From the NCBI GenBank assembly GCA_016287385.1, contig JAEEWM010000002.1, positions 182,166 to 246,165 of the forward strand: a DNA stretch of 64,000 nucleotides, given 5' to 3'. This document shows positions 26,867-36,889 of this stretch, piece after piece. The stretch is from Clostridiaceae bacterium. Lineage in GTDB: Bacteria > Bacillota > Clostridia > Oscillospirales > Acutalibacteraceae. Position numbers and translations under genes: made by a program. How positions within the stretch are numbered: position 1 is the first letter of the stretch; every line of letters begins with the position of its first letter. The notes beneath the pieces are model-generated. The model was not told where the DNA came from and ran no database searches. It worked only from the letters and a program-made list of their open reading frames with translations.

Positions 26867-28951
26867 ATGCCAAGAAAAGTATCCCTTGAAATGACAAGAA
26901 ATATTGGTATTATGGCTCATATCGATGCCGGTAAGACCACTACGACGGAGCGTATTCTCTTTTATACGGGTATAAACCGTAAACTCGGTGAAACGCACGA
27001 CGGCGCATCGACCATGGACTGGATGGAGCAGGAGAAGGAAAGAGGTATAACCATTACTTCCGCCGCTACCACCTGCTTCTGGAAGGACCACCGTATCAAT
27101 ATAATCGACACTCCGGGACACGTTGACTTCACTGTTGAGGTTCAGCGTTCACTTCGAGTGCTTGACGGCTCGGTTACCGTTCTTTGTGCAAAGGGCGGCG
27201 TTGAGCCGCAGTCTGAAACCGTATGGCATCAGGCAAACGAGTATCACGTACCGCGCATGATTTTCGTCAATAAGATGGACATTATGGGCGCGGATTTCTA
27301 TCACGTACTCGATATGATTAAGGAAAGATTCAACTGCAACGCTGTGCCTATTCAGCTGCCTATCGGCTCGGAGGACACGTTCAAGGGAATCGTTGACCTT
27401 ATCAATAACGACGCCGAGGTCTATTATGACGACCTCGGTAAAGATGTTCGCCGCGAGGAAATTCCGGATGATATGAAGGAGCTGGCGGCGAAGTACAGAG
27501 GCGCGCTCATTGAAGCGGTAGTGGAGCAGGATGAGGAGCTTCTGGAAAAATTCTTTGAGGGTGAAGAGCCCACTGTTGAGCAGATAAAGAAGATCATCCG
27601 CAAGGCGACCATTGCAAATGAAATGGTCCCCGTAACCTGCGGTACCGCTTACAGGAACAAGGGCGTTCAGCCGCTCCTTGACGCCATCGTCGATTATATG
27701 CCGGCTCCTACCGATGTAGAAGCCATAAAGGGCGTAAATCCGAAGAATGACGAAGAGGAAGTAAGGCATTCATCCGACAGTGAGCCGTTTTCCGCTCTCG
27801 CGTTCAAGATAGCTACCGACCCGTACGTCGGCAAGATTTGCTATTTCCGCGTTTACTCCGGTACTGTTGACGCAGGCGCCGGCGTATATAACTCGGTAAA
27901 GCAGAACCGTGAACGCATGGGCAGAATACTGCAAATGCACGCTAATCACAGAGAGGACCTTGAAACCTGCTACGCGGGCGACATCGCGGCGGCGGTCGGT
28001 CTTAAAAACACCACCACCGGCGATACTCTTTGCGATGAAAAGCATCCGATAATTCTCGAATCGATGAACTTCCCCGAGCCGGTTATCCGCGTAGCCATTG
28101 AACCCAAGACCAAAGCGGGTCAGGAAAAAATGGGCATCGCGCTTGCCAAGCTCGCGGAGGAGGATCCGACCTTCCGCTGCTACACCGATGAGGAAACGGG
28201 GCAGACCATTATCGCCGGTATGGGCGAGCTGCACCTTGAAATCATCGTTGACCGTCTGCTTCGTGAATTCAAGGTCGAGGCAAACGTAGGCGCGCCGCAG
28301 GTTGCTTACAAGGAAAGCATCCGCAAGAAGGTTGACCATGAGACCAAGTATAAACGCCAGTCGGGCGGTTCAGGTCAGTACGGTCACGTTAAAATCATTC
28401 TCGAGCCGAACGAAACCGGCAAGGGTTATGAGTTTATCAATTCCGTTACCGGCGGTACCATTCCGAAGGAGTATATACCTGCGGTCGATGCGGGTATCCA
28501 GGGCGCTTTGCAGGCGGGTGTGCTTGCGGGTTACCCCGTCGTTGACGTAAAGGTTACGCTTTACGACGGTTCGTATCACGAGGTCGACTCGTCTGAAATG
28601 GCGTTCAAGATAGCCGGTTCCATGGCTTTCAAAGAGGCTTGCAGAATTGCGGATCCGGTTCTTCTCGAACCGATTATGAAGGTCACCGTTATTGTTCCCG
28701 AGGAGTATATGGGTGACGTTATAGGCGACCTTAACTCACGCCGCGGCGAGATCCAGGGCTTTGAGGACCGTTCGGGACTCAAGCAGATAAACGCCAGAGT
28801 ACCGCTCGGCGATATGTTCGGCTACGCGACCGACCTGCGCTCCAAAACACAGGGACGCGGTCAGTACGTTATGGAGCCGGACGGCTACAAGGAAGTTCCG
28901 AAGAGCATAGGCGAAAAGATTATTTCGAACCGCTCGAAGGAAGACCGATAA
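26867..28951 (+). CDS. fusA: Elongation factor G
   Basis: A 694-residue translational GTPase that drives translocation. The P-loop is AHIDAGKT at residues 17-24, with DTPGHVDF and NKMD following. Domains II-V follow in the usual order, with [10 protein letters not shown] and SRRGEIQG in the C-terminal part. ATG 26867 has GGAGG 6 nt upstream; the ATG at 26855 is too close to any ribosome site. Full length, no irregularities. Confidence 0.98.
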   Translation: MPRKVSLEMTRNIGIMAHIDAGKTTTTERILFYTGINRKLGETHDGASTMDWMEQEKERGITITSAATTCFWKDHRINIIDTPGHVDFTVEVQRSLRVLDGSVTVLCAKGGVEPQSETVWHQANEYHVPRMIFVNKMDIMGADFYHVLDMIKERFNCNAVPIQLPIGSEDTFKGIVDLINNDAEVYYDDLGKDVRREEIPDDMKELAAKYRGALIEAVVEQDEELLEKFFEGEEPTVEQIKKIIRKATIANEMVPVTCGTAYRNKGVQPLLDAIVDYMPAPTDVEAIKGVNPKNDEEEVRHSSDSEPFSALAFKIATDPYVGKICYFRVYSGTVDAGAGVYNSVKQNRERMGRILQMHANHREDLETCYAGDIAAAVGLKNTTTGDTLCDEKHPIILESMNFPEPVIRVAIEPKTKAGQEKMGIALAKLAEEDPTFRCYTDEETGQTIIAGMGELHLEIIVDRLLREFKVEANVGAPQVAYKESIRKKVDHETKYKRQSGGSGQYGHVKIILEPNETGKGYEFINSVTGGTIPKEYIPAVDAGIQGALQAGVLAGYPVVDVKVTLYDGSYHEVDSSEMAFKIAGSMAFKEACRIADPVLLEPIMKVTVIVPEEYMGDVIGDLNSRRGEIQGFEDRSGLKQINARVPLGDMFGYATDLRSKTQGRGQYVMEPDGYKEVPKSIGEKIISNRSKEDR

Positions 28952-28966
28952 AATATTAAATAATAC

Positions 28967-28995
28967 TTGAAATTTTCGGTATTATTTGGTAAACT
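28967..28995 (+). promoter_or_regulatory. Promoter of tuf
   Basis: TTGAAA (28967-28972), 17-nt spacer, TAAACT (28990-28995) with an extended TGG. It would let tuf be expressed beyond the level of fusA. Confidence 0.55.
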
Positions 28996-29040
28996 ATAAA
29001 TATATAGCAGATATAAACGCTATTAAGGAGGAAAATAACA

Positions 29041-30243
29041 ATGGCAAAGGCAAAATTTGAACGTACCAAACCGCATGTAAACATCGGTACAATCGGTCAC
29101 GTTGACCACGGCAAGACCACCCTTACCGCAGCGATTACAAAGTATCTTTCTTTCAAGGGTCAGGCACAGTTTGAGGATTATGCAAACATCGATAAGGCTC
29201 CTGAAGAGAGAGAACGTGGTATTACAATCAATACCGCTCACGTTGAGTATGAGACTGACGCCCGTCACTATGCTCACGTTGACTGCCCGGGACACGCTGA
29301 CTATGTTAAGAACATGATCACCGGTGCTGCGCAGATGGATGGCGCGATCCTCGTTATCGCCGCTACCGACGGCCCGATGGCTCAGACTAAAGAGCACCTT
29401 CTTCTTGCCCGTCAGGTTGGCGTTCCGTCAATCGTTGTATTTATGAACAAATGCGATCAGGTTGATGATGAAGAACTTCTCGAACTCGTTGAGATGGAAA
29501 TCCGTGAAACTCTTGATAAATATGAGTTCCCCGGCGATGATACACCGATAATTAAGGGTTCGGCTCTTGTAGCGCTTGAAAGCACTTCTACCGACCCCAA
29601 CGATCCGGCTTATGCTCCTATCAAGGAACTTATGGATGCTGTTGACAGCTATATTCCGACTCCGGACCGTAAGGCTGACCTTCCGTTCCTTATGCCTATC
29701 GAAGACGTTATGACCATTTCCGGACGCGGCACCGTTGTTACCGGCCGTGTTGAGCGTGGTCAGCTCAAAGCAGGCGAGGAAGTTGAGATCATCGGTCTCA
29801 CCGAAGAGCGCGCTAAGACAGTTGTTACTTCTATGGAAATGTTCCGCAAGACCCTTGATTACTGCGAGGCCGGCGATAATGTCGGCGCACTTCTCCGCGG
29901 CGTTGGCCGTGATGAAGTTGAGCGTGGTCAGGTTCTCTGCAAACCCGGCTCGATCAATCCCCATACAAAGTTCCACGGTCAGGTTTACGTTCTGACCAAG
30001 GAAGAGGGCGGCCGTCATACTCCGTTCTTTAACAACTACCGTCCGCAGTTCTATTTCAGAACTACCGACGTTACCGGTGTTGTATCTCTTCCCGCGGGCA
30101 CAGAGATGTGCATGCCCGGCGATAACGTAGAGATGGACGTTGAGCTCATCACTCCTATCGCTATTGAAGAGGGTCTCCGTTTCGCTATCCGTGAGGGTGG
30201 CCGTACCGTAGGCTCCGGCGTTGTTACAAAGGTTAACGCTTAA
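29041..30243 (+). CDS. tuf: Elongation factor Tu
   Basis: A 400-residue EF-Tu: GHVDHGKT at residues 19-26, [16 protein letters not shown], then domains II and III ending GVVTKVNA. It delivers aminoacyl-tRNA to the ribosome. AAGGAGG precedes ATG 29041. Its codon usage is visibly more restricted than that of neighbours (for example GTT, CGT and GGT preference), as expected for a very highly expressed gene. It is followed by a strong terminator. Confidence 0.98.
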   Translation: MAKAKFERTKPHVNIGTIGHVDHGKTTLTAAITKYLSFKGQAQFEDYANIDKAPEERERGITINTAHVEYETDARHYAHVDCPGHADYVKNMITGAAQMDGAILVIAATDGPMAQTKEHLLLARQVGVPSIVVFMNKCDQVDDEELLELVEMEIRETLDKYEFPGDDTPIIKGSALVALESTSTDPNDPAYAPIKELMDAVDSYIPTPDRKADLPFLMPIEDVMTISGRGTVVTGRVERGQLKAGEEVEIIGLTEERAKTVVTSMEMFRKTLDYCEAGDNVGALLRGVGRDEVERGQVLCKPGSINPHTKFHGQVYVLTKEEGGRHTPFFNNYRPQFYFRTTDVTGVVSLPAGTEMCMPGDNVEMDVELITPIAIEEGLRFAIREGGRTVGSGVVTKVNA

Positions 30244-30257
30244 TTTTCAGTTCCTTT

Positions 30258-30287
30258 CACCGCCTGTTTTTACAGGCGGTGTTTTTT
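30258..30287 (+). terminator. Rho-independent terminator after tuf
   Basis: CACCGCCTGT (30258-30267), TTTT loop, ACAGGCGGTG (30272-30281), then six T. Confidence 0.94.
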
Positions 30288-30340
30288 AGCAAAAAAAACG
30301 GTCTTGAGTATTTGAATCTTCTGAAAGCGGAGTGGTTTTT

Positions 30341-31810
30341 GTGTTCTGTAACACAGTCCCCGAAAGAGTCGGTATAAAATCGGAAGACGTTCTGTATTAT
30401 CTTAAAAAATTAGAGCAGCGCGGTCTTTTTATGCATAGCGTAATTATGGCGCGCGGAAATAAGATCTTTTGTGAAGCATACTGGAAACCGTATAGCGCAA
30501 AAACTCAGCAAAGGATGTATTCAATAACAAAAAGTTACGTAGGTATCGCAATAAGCGAGTTGATTGCGGAGGGTAAACTGTCTTTAGATGATAAAATCGT
30601 TTCCTATTTTCCGGATAAGCTTGTTAGTCCCGTTCATCCTTACCTTGCCGCGATGACGTTGCGTGACATGCTGACAATGCAGACGTGTATGACCGGCAGT
30701 AACTGGTTCGGGCAAAACGTTACTGACAGGTTAAAGCATTATTTTGCTTTGACGCCGGTAAAATATCCCGGAACCGGCTTTGATTATGACAGCGAGGGCT
30801 CGTTTGTTCTGTGCGCACTGGTCGAAAGAATAACCGGTAAAACGCTTCTTGAGTTTCTAAGGGAAAAATGCCTTGATGAGATTGGTGTTTTCAAAGATGC
30901 GTTCTGCCTTAAAGCGCCCGGAGGTCATACGTGGGGCGATTCCGCGCTTTTATGCACCGCGCGTGACCAGCTGGCTTTCGCAAGGCTGTTAGCAGACGGC
31001 GGCAAATGGAACGGCAAACAGCTGTTGAATCCGCAACTAATCTCCGCCGCTGTTTCAAAGCACAGCGATACGGTTGATTCGGGAATAAGCAGCTACGATA
31101 ACGTAGGTTACGGTTATCAGATATGGCGTTGCTTTGACGGCGCGTTTGCTTTTTACGGTATGCACAATCAGACGGTTATTTACCACCCTGAAACCGATAT
31201 TATTTTTGTGGCTACCGCGGGAGATCCTCACGGGGTGGCAAGGTCGGTTGCAATAGAAAACTTTTACAGCGATATCATACGCAACGTATCGAAAGAAAAC
31301 TTCGAATGTATATCTGAAAACACAAAACTCGAAGAATATTGCGAAAAACTGGAGCTTCGTACCGCGTTCGGCGAGCGCGAATCAACTTTTGAAGCTCAAA
31401 TCAACAACAAAACGTTTAAGGTAAAAGAAAACCCGATGGGTATTTCGGAGTTTTCGCTATCGTTTGACGGCGAGGGCGGCAATTTTACCTATTTGAACCG
31501 TCAGGGGAAAAAGACGCTCAGATTCGGCAAAAAGAAAAACATATTTCAGCAGTTCCCCGAAACCGGATATTCAAAGGACGTCGGCAGTGTGAGGTGTGAG
31601 GGACACACGTACCGCTGCGCCGTGTCCGCCGCTTGGGTGGAGGAAAAGAAGCTTTCGGTTATCGTTCAGATTATTGACGATTATATCGGATTGCTCAATA
31701 TAACAATAGGCTTTAACGGCGAATACGCGCTTCTCGATATGAAAAAGAGCGCGGAGGATTTTTTGAATGAATACAGCGGTTGCGCGGTTGCAGAACCGGC
31801 GATCAAATGA
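30341..31810 (+). CDS. Beta-lactamase-family serine hydrolase
   Basis: A 489-residue protein of the class C beta-lactamase/esterase fold. The nucleophile motif is S61-I-T-K64 and the second catalytic element is Y149-D-S151. The family includes D-aminopeptidases, esterases and 6-aminohexanoate-dimer hydrolases, so the substrate is open; no signal peptide is visible, so a resistance role is unlikely. Residues from about 350 form an extra C-terminal beta-rich domain. GTG 30341 was preferred because GGAG lies 8 nt upstream; GTG 30332 is possible. It is followed after 29 nt by the trehalase-like gene. Confidence 0.8.
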   Translation: MFCNTVPERVGIKSEDVLYYLKKLEQRGLFMHSVIMARGNKIFCEAYWKPYSAKTQQRMYSITKSYVGIAISELIAEGKLSLDDKIVSYFPDKLVSPVHPYLAAMTLRDMLTMQTCMTGSNWFGQNVTDRLKHYFALTPVKYPGTGFDYDSEGSFVLCALVERITGKTLLEFLREKCLDEIGVFKDAFCLKAPGGHTWGDSALLCTARDQLAFARLLADGGKWNGKQLLNPQLISAAVSKHSDTVDSGISSYDNVGYGYQIWRCFDGAFAFYGMHNQTVIYHPETDIIFVATAGDPHGVARSVAIENFYSDIIRNVSKENFECISENTKLEEYCEKLELRTAFGERESTFEAQINNKTFKVKENPMGISEFSLSFDGEGGNFTYLNRQGKKTLRFGKKKNIFQQFPETGYSKDVGSVRCEGHTYRCAVSAAWVEEKKLSVIVQIIDDYIGLLNITIGFNGEYALLDMKKSAEDFLNEYSGCAVAEPAIK

Positions 31811-31839
31811 GCGGCTATATATTTTGTGAGGTGTAAGCA

Positions 31840-33078
31840 TTGTCGGCGGTAAAGGACTATATTCTTGAAAACTGGAAGAATACAATAAGATTCAATCCCG
31901 AGGACGAAGGAACGCGAATCGGGTTGCCGAAGCCCTATACGGTTCCCAGTATATCGGATAATTTTCAGGAAATGTATTACTGGGATACGTATTTTATAAA
32001 CCGGGGCCTTATGATTTCGGGGCTGACCGAACAGGCGGTAAACAACGTTGAAAATATGCTTTATTTAGTGGAACGCTACGGCTTTATGCCCAACGGTAAC
32101 CGGACGTTTTACCTTAATAATTCACAACCGCCGTTTTTGTCTTTAATGGTAAAAGACGTTTATAAAATGACGGGTGATAAGGATTGGCTTAAAAAAGCCG
32201 TGGCTACTCTCGAAAAAGAGTACGCTTTCTGGGATACCGCCCGTAACACGGAAATCGGGCTTAACCAGTATTCCTGTAATAAGGCGGGCGCTATCAAAAG
32301 AAACGCTTACGTAGATTTTATCGGCAGGATAGGGAAGAGACCCGAAGGGTATACCGACGACAGTCTTTCCTGCCAGTATATGACTATAAACGAAAGCGGA
32401 TGGGATATAACGCCGCGTTTCGGGTTTGAAACGGAAAATTATGTTCAGGCGGACCTTAACGCGCTGATGTTTGCTTTTGAAGAAAATATGGCGAGGTTCT
32501 ATGAAGAGCTCGGTAAACCCGGCTTTGAAGTCTGGAAAGAAAAGGCAAACAGGCGCAAAGAGCTTATGAACCGCTATATGTGTAAAGACGGGATATTCTA
32601 CGATTATAATTTCAAAACCGGCAAAATCAGCGATATGTTTACTTGCGCTTCCTTTTACCCCATGTTTGCCGAAATGGTTACTGATAGTCAGGCGAAGGCG
32701 CTTGCAGATAATTTATACCGCCTTGAAGCGGAATACGGCGTGACCGTAAATGAAAGCAAAGATGATACATATCATTATCAGTGGCAGTATCCTAACGGCT
32801 GGGCGCCGCATCAGAATCTGGTTATGCAGGGGCTTTCAAAATACGGATATGGAGACGACGCGCTGCGCATAGCAAAAAAATATACCTGCTTAGTAGAAAA
32901 AAACTTTGCGGAAAAACACAATCTCTGGGAAAAATACAACGTGGTGACCGGCGGTATAGACGTAACGGACGAATCTCCCGATCACAAATCCAACGTGCCA
33001 CCTATGATGGGCTGGTCTGCCGGCGCATATCTGGAAGCATTGCTGCTGATTGAACACGAAGGCAGGAATCTTCTTTAA
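31840..33078 (+). CDS. Trehalase-like glycoside hydrolase (GH37-like)
   Basis: A 412-residue cytoplasmic (alpha/alpha)6-barrel hydrolase. Trehalase hallmarks are present in order: MYYWDTYF (W48-D49), ESGWD (E185 to D189, candidate catalytic acid), QWQYPNGWAP at 314-323 (usual QWDYPNGWAP), and EKYNV with E364 as candidate base. It should cleave alpha,alpha-trehalose or a related alpha-glucoside. It is shorter than E. coli trehalases because it lacks the signal peptide and N-terminal region. TTG 31840 follows GAGGTG. It probably shares a transcript with the serine hydrolase. Confidence 0.72.
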   Translation: MSAVKDYILENWKNTIRFNPEDEGTRIGLPKPYTVPSISDNFQEMYYWDTYFINRGLMISGLTEQAVNNVENMLYLVERYGFMPNGNRTFYLNNSQPPFLSLMVKDVYKMTGDKDWLKKAVATLEKEYAFWDTARNTEIGLNQYSCNKAGAIKRNAYVDFIGRIGKRPEGYTDDSLSCQYMTINESGWDITPRFGFETENYVQADLNALMFAFEENMARFYEELGKPGFEVWKEKANRRKELMNRYMCKDGIFYDYNFKTGKISDMFTCASFYPMFAEMVTDSQAKALADNLYRLEAEYGVTVNESKDDTYHYQWQYPNGWAPHQNLVMQGLSKYGYGDDALRIAKKYTCLVEKNFAEKHNLWEKYNVVTGGIDVTDESPDHKSNVPPMMGWSAGAYLEALLLIEHEGRNLL

Positions 33079-33108
33079 TATACTTATTTGAATTATCAAT
33101 CGGTTTTT

Positions 33109-33157
33109 ACCGCCTATATTATGCTTTTCGGGGCATAATACAGGCGGTGATTTTTTT
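33109..33157 (+). terminator. Terminator hairpin whose T tract overlaps the next start codon
   Basis: ACCGCCT plus TATTATGC (33109-33124) pairs with GCATAATA and AGGCGGT (33133-33148) with one mismatch, followed by seven T at 33151-33157. Confidence 0.8.
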
Positions 33158-34763
33158 GCGGAAAAAAGTTAAAAGAGAAAAAATTTCCGGCTTTTATATC
33201 CGTGCGCTTATATGTTATTTTCTGGTGATGTGTTTGCTGCTTGGCTGCATACTGCGCGTCGCGGTTATAGAGGCAAAGGATTACAGTGAGATCTGCACCG
33301 AACAAATAGAACTGCGAATCAAGGTCGCGCGTGTGCGCGGCACGGTTTACGACTGCAATATGATACCGCTTACTAATAATGAAAAAAGTATTGTCGCCGC
33401 TCTCGCCCCCACGCCGGGTGCGGTGTCGGCGCTTGCGGGGCAGTTATCAAAAGAGGATACCGATAAACTCATTTCCGCCCTCAGAAGCGGCAAGCCCGGT
33501 ATCTGCGAGGTCGAAAACGCGGTGGAGGGCGAGGGCGTCGCCTCGACCGGAATTTACAAAACAAAAGGCGGAAAGGACGCCTGCCACGTGATAGGGTATC
33601 TCGATAACACGGGTCATGGCGTTACGGGACTTGAAAGTGCTTACGACGACCTGCTTTACGGCGACGAATATATAACCGCCGTTATATCGACCGACGGCAA
33701 GGGCAATATGCTTACGGGCAGTCAGCCGAGGTTTGAAAACAAATCTACGGCGCAGGCGAACGCCGTTGTATCAACAATAGATATAAATATTCAAAACAAG
33801 GTGGCAAAGGCGGCGGAGCCGATAGAAAGGGGCGCGGCGGTCGTCGCAGAAGTAAAGACGGGGGAGATAAAGGCGCTCGTAAGTCTTCCGCAGTTTGATA
33901 CAACTGATATTTCCTCCGCGCTTGAAAACGCCGACTCGCCTCTGCTCAACCGCGCGCTCCTCGCTTACAGCGTCGGTTCAATATTCAAGCCCTGCGTTGC
34001 GGCGGCGGGCATTGAAAACGGTATGGGCGATTACACCTTTGACTGCACGGGCAGTACCTATATTATCGACCGATATTTCAAGTGTCACAAGTATGGCGGT
34101 CACGGCAATATCGGTTTAAGACAGGCGCTTGCGTTTTCCTGCAACTGTTATTTTTATAATTTCGCGGGTGTGCTCGGCGGCGAGGCGATATATAAAGCGG
34201 CTCGTAATACAGCGCTTGGAAGCAGCATAAAAATTGCGGAGGGTATACGTTCCTCCGCCGGCACGCTGCCTGAAATAAAGTCGCTCTATAACCTAGCTAA
34301 TCTCGCCAATTTCAGCATAGGTCAGGGTGCGCTTTCGGCGTCGCCCGTCGCCATGCTTCCGCTTTATACGGCGATAGCAAACGGCGGCAGATATTATCTT
34401 CCCTCGCTTGTCAAAAGCACGATAAGAGGCGGCGTGATAACCGGGTACGATAAAGGGTATCCGACCGTTTGCATGAGCAGGGAAACGGCTGAAACGCTTA
34501 AAAACTATCTTAAAGACGTTATAACCGAGGGCACCGCGGTATCCGCCGCACCGAAAAACGTTACCGCCGCCGGCAAGACCGCAACCGCGCAGACCGGCAG
34601 GAGGGATTCGCTCGGCAACAAAATAAACAACAGTTGGTTTTGCGGCTTTTTTCCGGCGGACGACCCGGAGTATGTCGCGGTCATTCTTTCAGAGGGCGGT
34701 ACCAGCGCGCAAACCGCCGCTGTTTTTTCCGGGATTGCCGACAGTATTTATAAAAAGGAATAA
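33147..34763 (+). CDS. Penicillin-binding protein, transpeptidase
   Basis: A 538-residue bitopic class B-like PBP that cross-links peptidoglycan outside the membrane. One transmembrane helix lies at about residues 19-39, then a dimerisation domain, then the transpeptidase domain with S278-I-F-K281, S331-C-N333 and K477-T-A479 (usual KTG). No PASTA domains follow. It resembles the SpoVD/PBP-A-like proteins of Clostridia, but the neighbours do not show which process it serves. The start is GTG 33147 or TTG 33156; GGTGA just before the TTG suits the latter. The region also forms the upstream terminator hairpin. Confidence 0.85.
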   Translation: MIFLRKKVKREKISGFYIRALICYFLVMCLLLGCILRVAVIEAKDYSEICTEQIELRIKVARVRGTVYDCNMIPLTNNEKSIVAALAPTPGAVSALAGQLSKEDTDKLISALRSGKPGICEVENAVEGEGVASTGIYKTKGGKDACHVIGYLDNTGHGVTGLESAYDDLLYGDEYITAVISTDGKGNMLTGSQPRFENKSTAQANAVVSTIDINIQNKVAKAAEPIERGAAVVAEVKTGEIKALVSLPQFDTTDISSALENADSPLLNRALLAYSVGSIFKPCVAAAGIENGMGDYTFDCTGSTYIIDRYFKCHKYGGHGNIGLRQALAFSCNCYFYNFAGVLGGEAIYKAARNTALGSSIKIAEGIRSSAGTLPEIKSLYNLANLANFSIGQGALSASPVAMLPLYTAIANGGRYYLPSLVKSTIRGGVITGYDKGYPTVCMSRETAETLKNYLKDVITEGTAVSAAPKNVTAAGKTATAQTGRRDSLGNKINNSWFCGFFPADDPEYVAVILSEGGTSAQTAAVFSGIADSIYKKE

Positions 34764-34771
34764 ATTAACAC

Positions 34772-34800
34772 TTGACAGCATATATGTGTAATAGTATAAT
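34772..34800 (+). promoter_or_regulatory. Consensus promoter of the citrate/2-oxoglutarate operon
   Basis: Perfect TTGACA (34772-34777), 17-nt spacer, perfect TATAAT (34795-34800), 45 nt before the Re-citrate synthase start. Confidence 0.88.
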
Positions 34801-34814
34801 TGTATACAATTATA
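34795..34814 (+). promoter_or_regulatory. Perfect 20-bp palindrome over the -10 box, probable GntR operator
   Basis: The sequence from the -10 TATAAT onward is an exact palindrome centred on TTGTATACAA. That core matches the TNGTATACNA-type sites bound by FCD-class GntR regulators. A GntR-FCD gene is second in the operon. Binding would block the promoter, giving autoregulation. Confidence 0.6.
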
Positions 34815-34844
34815 CAGCATTTCGGAAATTGAAGGAGTGATACT

Positions 34845-36212
34845 ATGCTGGAACGTTCAAGTAAAACAAATCTGCTTGAATCGAATATTTATAAATACTC
34901 GCTTCAGGATGTGGCGGAGCCGAATCTCTACCGCGAGGTTTACAGCTATGACGACGTGCCGCGCGTGGCGTTCAACCACCGCCGCGTTCCCATGGGTATG
35001 CCGAAGGATATCTGGATAACCGATACCTCTTTCCGTGACGGGCAGCAGTCGGTCGAGCCGTACACCGTAAAGCAGATAGTCGACCTGTTTAAGCTTATGT
35101 CACGCCTTGCCGGTCCTTACGGAATAATCCGTCAGAGCGAATTTTTCGTATACAGTCAAAAGGACCGTGAGGCGCTGCTCAAATGTCAGGAATTAGGGTT
35201 GCCTTTCCCCGAAATTACAACGTGGATAAGAGCAAATAAAAAAGACTTCAAGCTTGTTAAGGATCTCGGTATCCGCGAGACCGGTATACTGGTTTCCTGC
35301 AGTGATTATCATATTTTCAAGAAACTGAAAATGTCGCGTAAGCAGGCGATGGATACTTATCTCGCCGCGGTAGGCGAGGCTTTTGAGGCGGGCGTTATGC
35401 CGAGATGTCATCTTGAAGATATAACCCGCGCCGATTTTTACGGCTTTGTAGTGCCGTTTGTAAACGAGCTTATGAAAATGTCGGATGACGCGGGTATCCC
35501 CGTGCGTATCCGCGCCTGCGATACCATGGGTTACGGCGTTCCGTATCCCGAGGTCGCGCTCCCGCGAAGCGTGCCGGGCATTATCTACGGCTTACAGCAT
35601 TATTCCGACGTGCCGAGCGAAATGCTCGAATGGCACGGTCATAACGATTTTTACAAATCTGTCGCAAACGCCTCCACCGCCTGGCTGTACGGCGCGTCAA
35701 GCGTCAACTGCTCACTGCTCGGCATAGGCGAGCGCACGGGCAACGTTCCGCTTGAAGCCATGGTTATGGAATACGCTTCGCTTCGCGGCGCGTTCGACGG
35801 TATGGATCCCACGGTCATAACCGAAATAGCCCGCTATTTCAAGGATGAAATAGGTTATAAAATACCTCCGATGACGCCGTTTGTGGGCAGAAATTTCAAC
35901 GTCACCCGCGCCGGTATCCACGCCGACGGGCTTCTTAAAGATGAGGAAATATACAATATTTTCAATACCGAAAAGATACTCAACCGTCCGGTGAGCGTGC
36001 TTCTCGGCAAAACTTCGGGACTTGCCGGCATAGCGTACTGGATAAATCAAAACTATTCGCTTACGGGCGAAAACGCGGTGGATAAGCATTCGCCGCTGGT
36101 TGTAAAGCTTAAAGAGTGGATAGACAGCGAGTATGACGGCGGCAGAGTCACCGCGCTTTCAAACGGTGAAATAGAGAGCAAAATTGCCGAAATTCAAAAC
36201 ATCCGGGGTTAA
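34845..36212 (+). CDS. Probable Re-citrate synthase (HMGL/isopropylmalate synthase-like)
   Basis: A 455-residue enzyme of the pyruvate-carboxyltransferase TIM-barrel family. The metal and substrate motifs are D60-TSFRDGQ (usual DTTLRDGEQ) and H264-G-H-N-D268. It lacks a LeuA regulatory domain and is not a carboxylase subunit. Clostridia without ordinary citrate synthase use such a homologue, the Re-citrate synthase of Clostridium kluyveri, to condense acetyl-CoA and oxaloacetate. Here a regulator, aconitase and isocitrate dehydrogenase follow directly, which makes this reading much better than isopropylmalate or homocitrate synthase. AAGGAGTG precedes ATG 34845. Confidence 0.78.
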   Translation: MLERSSKTNLLESNIYKYSLQDVAEPNLYREVYSYDDVPRVAFNHRRVPMGMPKDIWITDTSFRDGQQSVEPYTVKQIVDLFKLMSRLAGPYGIIRQSEFFVYSQKDREALLKCQELGLPFPEITTWIRANKKDFKLVKDLGIRETGILVSCSDYHIFKKLKMSRKQAMDTYLAAVGEAFEAGVMPRCHLEDITRADFYGFVVPFVNELMKMSDDAGIPVRIRACDTMGYGVPYPEVALPRSVPGIIYGLQHYSDVPSEMLEWHGHNDFYKSVANASTAWLYGASSVNCSLLGIGERTGNVPLEAMVMEYASLRGAFDGMDPTVITEIARYFKDEIGYKIPPMTPFVGRNFNVTRAGIHADGLLKDEEIYNIFNTEKILNRPVSVLLGKTSGLAGIAYWINQNYSLTGENAVDKHSPLVVKLKEWIDSEYDGGRVTALSNGEIESKIAEIQNIRG

Positions 36213-36245
36213 ACCCGCAAAAATAACACGATAAGGGTGAAAAAA

Positions 36246-36884
36246 ATGGAGCATAAAACCATATCGCTTGCCGACCAGGTTTTTGAGAATCTTGAAAACG
36301 ATATTTTAAGCGGCAAATACGCCCGCGGCGAGTTGCTTACCGAAAGCAAGCTCAGCGTTACCATGGGCGTCAGCCGAACCCCGATACGGGAGGCGCTCCG
36401 CCGGCTTTCGCAGGAGCACATTATCGAAGAAACCGGTAAGGGCTCGGTGGTGGTAGGCATAACCGAGGAGGATTTAAGGGATATTTTCTTTATACGCCGT
36501 AAAATCGAGCCGGAGTGCGCGGCAATGGCGGCGAAAAACCGTACCGACGATCAGGTCGCGGCTTTGCGCGAGGCGGTCGAATTTCAGGAGTTTTATCTCG
36601 GCAAAAAAGATACCGAAAAAATAAAGCTTATGGACAGCCGTTTTCACGAAACGATATACCATATGTCTGCGAGTACGGTATTTTCCGACGTGCTCGTTCC
36701 GCTACACAGAAAAATTCAGAAATACAGAAAAGCGTCGGTTTCAAACAAGAGCCGCGCGGCGGCTTCGGTTGACGAGCACAGAAGTATTTTTGAGGCGATA
36801 GCGGCGGGCGATGAGGAGCAAACCCGCAAGCTTTTCAGTAAACATCTTGAAAACGCATATAATCATATGTTCGGTATGGAGTGA
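36246..36884 (+). CDS. GntR-family transcriptional regulator, FCD type
   Basis: A 212-residue regulator with an N-terminal winged helix-turn-helix (residues about 8-72; MGVSRTPIREALRRL is the recognition region) and an all-helical FCD ligand-binding domain. FCD domains sense small organic acids through a metal site, so a citrate-cycle acid is a natural ligand here. It sits between Re-citrate synthase and aconitase and probably binds the palindrome at the operon promoter. ATG 36246 follows AAGGGTGA. Confidence 0.9.
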   Translation: MEHKTISLADQVFENLENDILSGKYARGELLTESKLSVTMGVSRTPIREALRRLSQEHIIEETGKGSVVVGITEEDLRDIFFIRRKIEPECAAMAAKNRTDDQVAALREAVEFQEFYLGKKDTEKIKLMDSRFHETIYHMSASTVFSDVLVPLHRKIQKYRKASVSNKSRAAASVDEHRSIFEAIAAGDEEQTRKLFSKHLENAYNHMFGME

Positions 36885-36889
36885 TAAAT

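Noticed and set aside
30341..31810. Antibiotic-resistance beta-lactamase
   Set aside because: The SITK and YDS motifs fit the wider serine hydrolase/esterase family; there is no signal peptide and an unrelated C-terminal domain.
34845..36212. 2-Isopropylmalate synthase or oxaloacetate decarboxylase subunit
   Set aside because: No LeuA regulatory domain or biotin-pathway partner is present; the aconitase and isocitrate dehydrogenase context favours Re-citrate synthase.
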